Source of the DNA: Ectocarpus siliculosus
Taxonomy: Eukaryota; Sar; Phaeophyceae; Ectocarpales; Ectocarpaceae
Length of the DNA: 16,066 nt
NCBI GenBank assembly: GCA_000310025.1
Contig: FN649741.1
Location: 575,933 to 591,998, forward strand
Direction: 5' to 3'
Positions 9,757 through 16,066 of the stretch are shown piece after piece (position 1 is the stretch's first letter; every line of letters begins with the position of its first letter). The translations under genes were made by a program, and so were the position numbers. Under the pieces are notes generated by a model, which saw nothing but the letters and a program-made list of their open reading frames with translations, searched no databases and had not been told where the DNA came from.

Positions 9757-10100
9757 ATGTGTGTCTCTCTCTGGTGCGGTCGGTGCGGTGTTTGTCCCCA
9801 CCCTCTCCACGGGCCCCGTCTCTCGCCAGCTCGCCAGCTGTCGCTGGCGTGGTGTGTGTACTATTTACGGCTGCTGCTGTGTTTTGTAGCAGTCCCCTCT
9901 CGCCCTCTGGCGCGGTTGTAGTGTGTCTCCTGTGTGCTGCCTTGCAGCGGCGATGGAGAGTGCTGCCTTTTGTCCTCTCTCTGTCTGGTGTGTGGTGCGT
10001 TGTGTCTATGGTATATGCTGCGGTGCAGTGCGTTGTGTCGGTTGTGCGCAGTGCGTTGTGTCGGTTGTGCGTGCTGTCTGCTGTCTGCTGTGCGCAGCGA
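9757..10100 (+). repeat. GT/CT-rich low-complexity block with 23-bp tandem repeat
   Basis: This stretch is dominated by TGTGTC, CTGTCTG and GCGGT words. Inside it, a 23-base unit starting CAGTGCGTTGTG is repeated exactly at 10026-10048 and 10049-10071, followed by a run of CTGCTGT. Long open frames on both strands reflect the biased composition and carry no domain. Confidence 0.8.
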
Positions 10101-11602
10101 CGATGCCACTGGCTTGTGCTGTTGTCCGCCTTTCGGGGGAGATTCGAACCAGCGGCGTGACCGTGAAAAATGCCCAATCAGCGGTCTCCGTCATACAACG
10201 TCGTTCAAAATCCATGTGCGATGAACGGGTACATCTACCGGGTATCCACCCCAACAAAACATACTGGTTCCGGTCCCGTACAGCGTATGTACAGCAGTAT
10301 GCACAAGATACGTATGCATCAATGTCATATCCATACCTGCTCCACTACTGTACGAACATTCAAAAATGAATGCGCACCAAAACCCAACTCCAACAAGCTG
10401 AGCTTTCGGCGAAGGAAAGGGGGGCTTTGTGCAGCAAATTGAACCCTATATTCCCTAGATGTCAGGATGTATGCATATGGAGATTCAGGAAGCACAGACA
10501 CACGTAAATATAGAGTAGGATCTTAGGGATCGGTGATAACAGATCATGGTTCTTCCGGGTTCGTCACTCTTCTGATGCCCAACAGCTGCGAACGGTTGAT
10601 GGATCTTTCAATGGCAGGCTGGGAAGATGAATCTACGAAGGCCCGCCCACTCTCCGCACCACCCCACGTAGCTTGACTGAGTTCGCTCGATCACGCTTGG
10701 CATTCCTCGCCACATCGCACCAAAGGAAACAGCCAGCCTCCGGTGGCAAATCATAGCCGCCACACTCCGGACTCTCCGCTCACCCAGAGTTGAGGGCTTC
10801 AGATTGTATGGTGTTGGCATAGTCTACTAACTATGTTGTCATCAGGAATAGACTACAGAGTTGTGATGTGTATTTTCGTGTGGTTGGGGGGCAACACGAG
10901 TGGCACCACACAAACTGCTGTACCCCTACCGAACACCAAACACACAACTGCTGTTACCCTTCCGAACATCCATTCACCTGATGGATACACCGTTGTTGTA
11001 CCGAGCACTCATGAACAGCAGCGAGGCAATCTTTCAGCATGAGGTGGGTGCCAGCGGTGTGCCGACCCCCGGCCCGCGTCTGGCGGCAGTTTCTCTTCGC
11101 AAGCCCCGACGGCAGAGGGAAAAAGCGTGTAATCCATACGCATACTATTTGATTGCACCACCAGCGAGACCCTCTCCACTCCTCATCATTATCGGGCGGG
11201 TGCAAGTACCAGGACCCACCAACCCCGTCGACTACTGGCCGGTTGTCGCAGAGTAGGAACACACACGTATCACGTGAAGCGTCTGTCCAAGGGTGTGTTC
11301 CGTAGTGTAAGGTGCTGCTGTAGGACTAGTCTACTGTAGGATAGGCCGAGGCACGGCATGCCGCCGTCTGTAAAACTGGGATGTTTCTTCCCATCCCTTT
11401 CCTTCTTCGTGAAAACCTTCCGGTACACAAGGACACAAACGACACTTGAAGTAACAATTAATAGGGGAAGCAGCCGTGGGCACACGGCAATGTATGTATG
11501 CTAGGCTGCTGTAACTGCTGTAGTCGATGTAATGGAAAATAATTCATGTTGACAAAATCAAAAATCAATAACAAATGCACATGTTTTTGTTCATGTTCAC
11601 AG

Positions 11603-11848
11603 GTTTGGGGCGGGGAGCACATCCACATCGGCCTGCACTCCAAGCTCGAGGGGGAACACGTCAAGCTGGAGGGGGTGGAGCGCATCAAGAAGGCCAGCTC
11701 CCTGAGCACCGAAGAGATACTCTCCCGGTGCTTCCCCTCCGGCACGAATGGCAACGGCGCTCCACCCTCGGCGGAGTGTACCATGGTGGACCTGGGGTGC
11801 GGCTACGGGGGCACTGCCAGGGTGGCTGCCAAGAAGCTTGGCTGCAAG
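11603..11848 (+). CDS. SDMT-like methyltransferase, exon 2 (SAM-binding motif I)
   Basis: This exon encodes 82 codons in phase 0 at both ends. It opens with VWGGEHIHIGLH, the family's conserved segment just after the N-terminal YYD..FY block. A charged stretch follows (EGEHVKLEGVERIKKASSL), then a less conserved insertion with GTNGNGAPPSAE, then the SAM-binding glycine loop VDLGCGYGGTAR (class I methyltransferase motif I), and it ends AAKKLGCK. The acceptor is TTCACAG and the donor GTGGGT. GC content is much higher than in the flanking introns, as expected for a real exon. The family assignment to sarcosine/dimethylglycine N-methyltransferase is strong by motif order, but substrate preference cannot be proved from sequence. 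Glycine/sarcosine or other small-amine methyltransferases are alternatives. Confidence 0.93.
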
Positions 11849-12051
11849 GTGGGTCGCTACAATGCTGCTTGCTGTGATGTTTACATAATGCCCAGGGTAG
11901 AAGATCAAAGGAGGGGGCGCGGAGGGGAGGGGATGTCGTCCCACTAGTCTGTGTAGCGGAGAAAGTCTTGGGAGCATATTGATGTCTGATGTCGCTCCCT
12001 CCCCTCGCATGGCGGTTTCGTTCTTCCTGTCTCGTTTTTTCTTTTCAGCAG
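11849..12051 (+). other. Intron 2 (203 bp) with tandem NAGNAG acceptor
   Basis: The donor is GTGGGT at 11849. The 3' end has a strong pyrimidine run and then TTTTCAGCAG, so two AGs stand 3 bases apart (12048 and 12051). Use of the first would insert one Gln between CK and VVCIN. The second gives the direct join that best fits the protein family. Confidence 0.85.
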
Positions 12052-12129
12052 GTGGTGTGCATCAACGTTTCGAAGCGTGAGAACGAGACGAACGTCGCTA
12101 TGACCAAAGAGGCCGGCCTCCAAGACAAG
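12052..12129 (+). CDS. SDMT-like methyltransferase, exon 3
   Basis: This exon has 26 codons, VVCINVSKRENE then TNVAMTKEAGLQDK, in phase 0 at both ends. It supplies the second strand of the Rossmann-like fold (VVCINVS), where the acidic or polar residue contacting SAM ribose normally sits, and the helix after it that ends with GLQDK. The last residues continue into VIVPGEKSF of exon 4, as in family members where a (D)K-V-x-V segment precedes the motif II region. The donor is GTGAGG. The start depends on which of the two AGs of intron 2 is used. Confidence 0.88.
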
Positions 12130-12415
12130 GTGAGGTGATGGTTCTTGGTGTGTTCTTGGTCTGGGCGGTTTCGGGTAGGTTTCATGATGACGACTTGTCC
12201 TGCCAAAGAAAAACACAAACAGACACCGCTTTGCACATTGATTGCCTCCCGGTTGCTGTTTTTTTTTTTAACAGCTGTCACGGGAAGTTCCTCTCGATCA
12301 CAGACAAGGTCCCGGACGGGTAGATGTGCTATGGTTGCCATGTTGTGTATCTGACTCTGACGACGTGTTCTATGCTGGGAAGGTATAGAGAAAGACTGGG
12401 CGATCTGATTCCACT

Positions 12416-13073
12416 CTACATGATGTATCTTTGGTATGGTTGAGTTTCCACGGCACGAATGCCTTCCTTCATGCCCTCGCTGCCTCGGCAAGGCTTTTGC
12501 TTAGTCATGGCCCATAGCGAGGGGGGGGTCTTTCTAGTGAGCATGGCTAGACTCACCCTCAAGGGACCGATACCGTCTTGGTGCGGCGCACCCGCCGCGA
12601 GGCGTGCGTAGTGGTAGAGTTGGGTCGGCACTGGTGCGTCAGGTACAAAAATGCAGATGCGCGGGCCTCATGGCCGTCGATGTAGACAGCAATGTCCATC
12701 TCGGTTTTGTGCGCGGAGGCAGACGCCATCAGAAAGGTGGACGGGCACTATGAACACGGCCCTAGGTTTGCTAGAGGGAGCTGTACTGTCTCCGTAACCT
12801 GGCTTCGTCATGAAAGGGGAGGAGGGAACAGGTGGTGACGAGCTGAGTGGGCTGGTTGACCCTTCGGCGCGAGAATTTTCAGACCAAGAACCCTCAGTGC
12901 AACAAGGGAGAAAGCGAGGAACCGACTGGGAAGGACAGCAACGAGAGCGTGTACGGACGGAGCGGGTCGATTTTGGTCGTGCTAGGACTGGCCGCAGCGA
13001 CACCGGAGCAGCGGCGCCGGAGCAGCGGCATCGAGAAGCGGCGCCGAAGCACACGGACGACATCGAACTGTGA
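12416..13073 (-). other. GC-rich coding-like relic in intron 3
   Basis: This part of the intron is GC-rich compared with its surroundings and has several overlapping open frames with protein-like composition. On the minus strand one frame near 12705-12560 reads TEMDIAVYIDGHEARA, and an adjacent frame (to about 12416) reads QLYHYARLAAGAPHQDG and continues. This is consistent with a frameshifted old gene or transposon remnant. On the plus strand 12810-13073 is open for 87 codons and rich in charged residues. I recognise no family in either direction. It may be an old insertion that the intron acquired, or simply a compositional island. Confidence 0.3.
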
Positions 13074-13738
13074 CCCACGGACGAACATTTTGTGTTGTCA
13101 AATATTTTCCGTTTTTTTTCCTGAACATTGGTGTGTATGTGATGACGTCACTGGTATTGTGGAGAGACGCGGCAGAGATGGCGCGGATAGCCCGCGTGCC
13201 TTTATTGTGTACCTGCATCGTGGTTGAACAATTCAATGTGGAACGATTCCTAATCAATCAGTGTCGATTATTTACACTGCGGTGTCCAACACAGATGATC
13301 AGGGGTAGATTCGGTGATTGTCAATTGCAATGATGGCTTTGGTTGGTTGTTCTTTTTCACTGTATGTCCACGGACGCATTCTGACAGCACTTCAGACAGC
13401 AGTTGCGCGCCCCGAACTTGTACCATGCCTGCCATGGTGTTATTGTACAGGCAGCACTCCAGACAGCTGTACGCTGTAGTCGACATTCATTTTGGTAAAG
13501 TGTAGGACAGAGGGGGTAATATGCTGCTGTAGTCGAATGTATTGTGTGGACGGGTAGTTCAGTTTTTGGGCACGCAAACGTGCTGCAGGGATGTAGGTGT
13601 ACCTCTTCGGGCTTGTGTACCCTTTTCTTGCTAGTTTGCGTGTTCTTTGGATCCTCTGATGGCTCTAGCATTTTTGTAACCACGGACCGCGTCTTTGCTA
13701 GATTTTGGGATTAGCAACTGACACGAGTTTAATGTGAT

Positions 13739-13869
13739 GACAACAACAACAACAATGCCTAATGCTGTGTGTGTGCAGTTTACCTCGTTGTGTTGACGTG
13801 GCACAGCAGATGGATACTGATGGAATTATTCGTTAGTTCAAGTTAGATGTTGTTGTTGTTGTTGTTGTC
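13739..13869. repeat. Inverted CAA / TTG microsatellite pair
   Basis: GACAACAACAACAACAA at 13739-13755 is perfectly complementary to the TTG-repeat ending GTC at 13853-13869, giving a 17-bp stem with a loop of about 97 bases. The TTG tract extends further upstream (from 13850). Opposed microsatellites of this sort can fold in the pre-mRNA. Confidence 0.85.
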
Positions 13870-14576
13870 TCCACATTAAAAACTTAAAAACCGTTCCATT
13901 TTCTCTGCCCAGTACCTTCTTCTGTCCGTACTAGTCTAACATTTGACGGGGTCGATTCCCGTGGTCACAGACTAACTTACCCGAAAGAGGTATTTATAAA
14001 AAAAAAAAGTAGACCCCAAGGGTCCGCAAGTGTGCGAAGAAACAATCACCCGCTCCTGTTTCGCGTTGTGTTGTGCATCGAAGAATATACATATGTATGT
14101 TGAGTACTTGGCCGACAGGATTAGACAACAAGTTGCAAGCTACATCGTTGAGGCAGCTAACGAGTAAACAGGATGTTGATTTCATGTGGTGACTGCTGTA
14201 AAATCTTTTTTGTTTTCCTGGTGGTTACCACACAGACAGGTTGTTGACGGCTGGTGCGCATTGCATGTAGGTTGTATATTACATGTCCGCGAATATGGCG
14301 CATAGCGCCAGCACACTTGAACAAGAGAGCATCTATTTGTAACAAGCAATGCAGTTAAATACGGTAGTTAAATAGTTAAATTTGCATAAACGGGTGGTGG
14401 GGCATGTGTGCACGTTGGTGGGGGCTTGTTCAACTTGAGTTGGAGGTCACAAATCAAAATGCCATCGTGTACAATTATGTGATGGTTTGGACGATATGTC
14501 TTGGATCAGTCACGCAAAACTACAGCAGGTCTTACAGCTTTGTACCAGGGTTGTTCGTGGAGTAATATGTACCGCT

Positions 14577-14881
14577 CAGCGGAGCGTTTTGTTTCTTGAG
14601 CATTTTTTCTTTTCGAAATTTTCACGAAGCGGAGCGGAGCGGTCTAATCCAGCTGGTTTATTCCAGCTGGTTTATTCCAGGGGGAAAAGTGAAAAAGTCT
14701 CGCGGATCGGAGCGTCTGTTTTGTTCATGCGACAGAGCGGAGCGGTTAGGGCTGTTCAACCACTTTGTTTGGTGCTCCGACACAATTCAATCTGTAGCAC
14801 GTTGTAAACGGAGCGGTTTGATTTCCTCCTCCGTGGCATGAACCGCGCGAAACCGACGCTTTAACAACGAACGGTGCTCCG
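14577..14881. repeat. CGGAGC-motif cluster with 14-bp tandem repeat
   Basis: The hexamer CGGAGC occurs six times on the plus strand (14580, 14630, 14635, 14708, 14738, 14809) and twice on the minus strand (14774-14779, 14876-14881) within about 300 bases. It is often extended to AGCGGAGCGGT. In the middle, CCAGCTGGTTTATT is repeated exactly (14649-14662, 14663-14676), followed by CCAG. The block has no coding signal. It may be a dispersed repeat or a binding-site array. Confidence 0.7.
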
Positions 14882-15706
14882 TGAGAAGACCGCCGAAAAA
14901 ATTCAAATCATTCGGGTATCGTAACTATTGATGCACGGCGTACCTGTGATTGCGCAATACGTTGGGTTTGATGCATCTAAAAATTGTTTTTCTGACGGTG
15001 TGGGGCTGTTTGTGGAGGTCGTCCGTGACACCGTACAACATGCGTCCTCGCTGCCAGACCAGCCCAAATCGAAAGAATGAAAAGAAGGTTGATCAGTTAG
15101 TTTGTGAAGGGACTGTTGCCCGCATTGGATGCCTCCTCGACCTATTCGTTCCTGCGACACATACCAAACAGCAGGAGTTAATTTGCCACTCTCCCTCTCG
15201 GTTGAACTCGTCATGCTGGTGTCTGGTAACGTTGTTATTTTGTATTTTTTCCTTGTTTCCTTGTTGGTTGGTTAAGGAGGTAAGGGAGGCTGTTGACACA
15301 TTTATGTGTAATTTTCGTTTTGGTTCATTGAGGTTCGCTGGACTCTGTTGGAGTCGAAAATATATCAGCTGTGTGAGCTGTTCGAGCGTTGGAAACGCTG
15401 CAAGGCCAAGGAGGGTTAATTGGTGGTACATACAATACACGCTGGTTATGTGTCATCACAAAATTTCTTGTGGAAGAACAAATGCATGCTCGGGAACCGC
15501 AAGTTCGAATCTTTCACGTTGAACGGGACCTCTTGTATGCATACAATATCTTGTCGTGAACGAACGCGAACGCGAGCGGCCGCCGTGGCCATTAATTCAA
15601 AAGCTGCAATCACGATGTTTGCTTCTGTCCCCGATACAATATCTTGATGCAACGTCCACCGTTGAAATTGGGGCAATTATGTGGTGTTCGGCTGGCTGTT
15701 TTCCAG

Positions 15707-15916
15707 GTGATCGTTCCCGGGGAGAAGTCGTTCTTCGAAACGGGACTGCCGGACGCCAGCTGCGACGTGGTGGCCTCCCAGGATGCTCTCCTACACTCCG
15801 GGCCGGAGCGGCACAGGTCCATGGCCGAGGCAGCCCGCGTGCTCAAGCCCGGGGGCAGGATGGTGTTCTCGGACATCATGCAGTTCAAAGAGACCGACCC
15901 CAAGGACCTACAGGAT
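15707..15916 (+). CDS. SDMT-like methyltransferase, exon 4 (catalytic core, incomplete gene)
   Basis: This exon has 70 codons in phase 0, starting VIVPGEKSFFETGLPD and ending KETDPKDLQD. It contains the motif II region ASCDVVASQDALLHSG, in which SQDAxLHS is characteristic of sarcosine/dimethylglycine-type methyltransferases, and the post-II strand-loop RVLKPGGRMVFSDIMQF. These family enzymes use S-adenosylmethionine to methylate sarcosine and dimethylglycine, finishing glycine-betaine synthesis, an osmoprotectant pathway; that role here is inferred from family likeness. The acceptor is TTTTCCAG and the donor GTGAGT. Together with exons 1-3 it makes 213 residues. Family members are usually near 280-290 residues, so a C-terminal portion of about 70-80 residues should lie beyond the right edge. 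No lesion is seen in any exon. Confidence 0.93.
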
Positions 15917-15966
15917 GTGAGTTCGAGGAAGAGTCACGCATTGCCGTGGTTGGCAGTCCACCGGCC
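15917..15966 (+). other. Start of intron 4
   Basis: The donor GTGAGT follows the GAT codon at the end of exon 4. No acceptor and no further exon are visible before the window ends; the G-rich repeat begins 50 bases into the intron. Confidence 0.75.
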
Positions 15967-16066
15967 GGGGGGGGGGGGGGGGTACTCATTTGTTGCTTGC
16001 CCTAATCATTTGACCATTGACCACCCGTCCCTTTCCAAACGGGGGGGGGGGGGGGGGGGGAGGGGG
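15967..16066 (+). repeat. Poly(G)-linked dispersed repeat, right copy
   Basis: G16 (15967-15982) is followed by TACTCAT, a spacer of about 22 bases, GACCATTGACC, a segment ending CCCT, then G20 and A and G5 to the edge. It mirrors the element at 110-190. The G tracts on both sides suggest that the 58-base element sits inside a longer G-rich array. The window may end here because assembly could not pass the array. Confidence 0.65.

Larger units (their letters stand above)
3387..11602 (+). other. Intron 1 (8,216 bp)
   Basis: The donor is GTGGGT at 3387 and the acceptor is TTCATGTTCACAG ending at 11602. It holds no exon that I can support, because the protein is continuous across the junction. 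Repeats inside it are listed separately. The stretches 3387-4226, 4249-4924, 5154-6157, 7353-8144, 8714-9373 and 10072-11602 hold only scattered open frames without recognisable domains. The segment 5570-5725 shows a recurring GGTGGTAA word (5604, 5632, 5715). Intron length is about ten times the total coding sequence seen here. Confidence 0.8.
12130..15706 (+). other. Intron 3 (3,577 bp)
   Basis: The donor is GTGAGG and the acceptor GCTGTTTTCCAG ending at 15706. The protein reads continuously across the junction, so no exon is needed between. Inside lie a GC-rich coding-like relic, an inverted CAA/TTG microsatellite and a CGGAGC-rich block, listed separately. The stretches 13074-13738, 13870-14576 and 14882-15706 hold no gene that I can support. 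A CRE-like TGACGTCA palindrome occurs at 13143-13150, with no evidence of function. Confidence 0.82.

Noticed and set aside
9757-10177. Long open frames on both strands
   Set aside because: They result from GT/CT-rich low-complexity sequence and contain only repetitive Cys, Val, Thr and Arg stretches.
10130-10200. GGTTCGAATC-like T arm on the minus strand
   Set aside because: The 5-bp T stem does not pair properly and no acceptor stem partner is found.
10608-10820. Minus-strand 70-codon open frame starting MPTPYNLKPSTLGERR
   Set aside because: It reads smoothly but matches no family I know, and it is short. It was left out for lack of support, though it may be a repeat-derived fragment.
13940-13975. 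tRNA-like T arm (ACGGG-GTCGATT-CCCGT)
   Set aside because: The stem and loop resemble a T arm, but no matching acceptor, D arm or anticodon arm can be placed upstream.
14950-15522. Plus-strand open frame of about 190 codons in intron 3
   Set aside because: It does not start with ATG, is rich in Cys, Ser and Trp without any motif, and the methyltransferase reads continuously across this intron.
15495-15530. CAAGTTCGAATC, another T-loop-like sequence
   Set aside because: The flanking bases do not form a T stem, and no cloverleaf can be drawn.

Overview
The window looks like a nuclear fragment from an intron-rich eukaryote, most likely a stramenopile alga and probably a brown alga. I infer this from a betaine-type methyltransferase gene split by GT-AG introns of 0.2 to 8.2 kb, a decayed non-LTR retrotransposon, many simple repeats, and no bacterial-style dense coding. 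The species call is an inference, not something a motif proves.

Layout. Positions 1-190 are homopolymer-rich sequence with a G20 tract followed by a roughly 50-bp element; a diverged copy of that element, also flanked by G tracts, closes the window (15967-16066). Positions 191-784 hold no gene but contain an A-tract inverted repeat and a 70-bp-period tandem repeat. From about 785 to 2690, on the minus strand, lies the 5'-truncated and frameshifted reverse-transcriptase half of a LINE. After about 590 bp of upstream or 5'UTR sequence, the only gene I can support starts at 3282 on the plus strand and runs off the right edge.

The gene. Four exons (3282-3386, 11603-11848, 12052-12129, 15707-15916) give 213 contiguous codons of a class I SAM-dependent methyltransferase. 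It resembles sarcosine/dimethylglycine N-methyltransferase, the last enzyme of glycine-betaine synthesis by glycine methylation. All four introns seen are phase 0, use GTG-starting donors, and three of four sit after AG. The final part of the protein, probably about 70-80 residues, lies beyond the window.

The introns make up most of the window. Intron 1 (8,216 bp) carries a fold-back, MITE-like element with roughly 85-bp arms, a three-copy degenerate array with a period of about 210-230 bp, an exact 66-bp tandem duplication, CAG tracts and other microsatellites. Intron 2 has a tandem NAGNAG acceptor. Intron 3 (3,577 bp) carries a GC-rich stretch that looks like decayed coding sequence, an inverted CAA/TTG microsatellite and a cluster of CGGAGC motifs. 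I found no tRNA, rRNA, CRISPR array or prokaryotic operon. The most notable items are the methyltransferase gene with its large first intron, and the fold-back element inside that intron.
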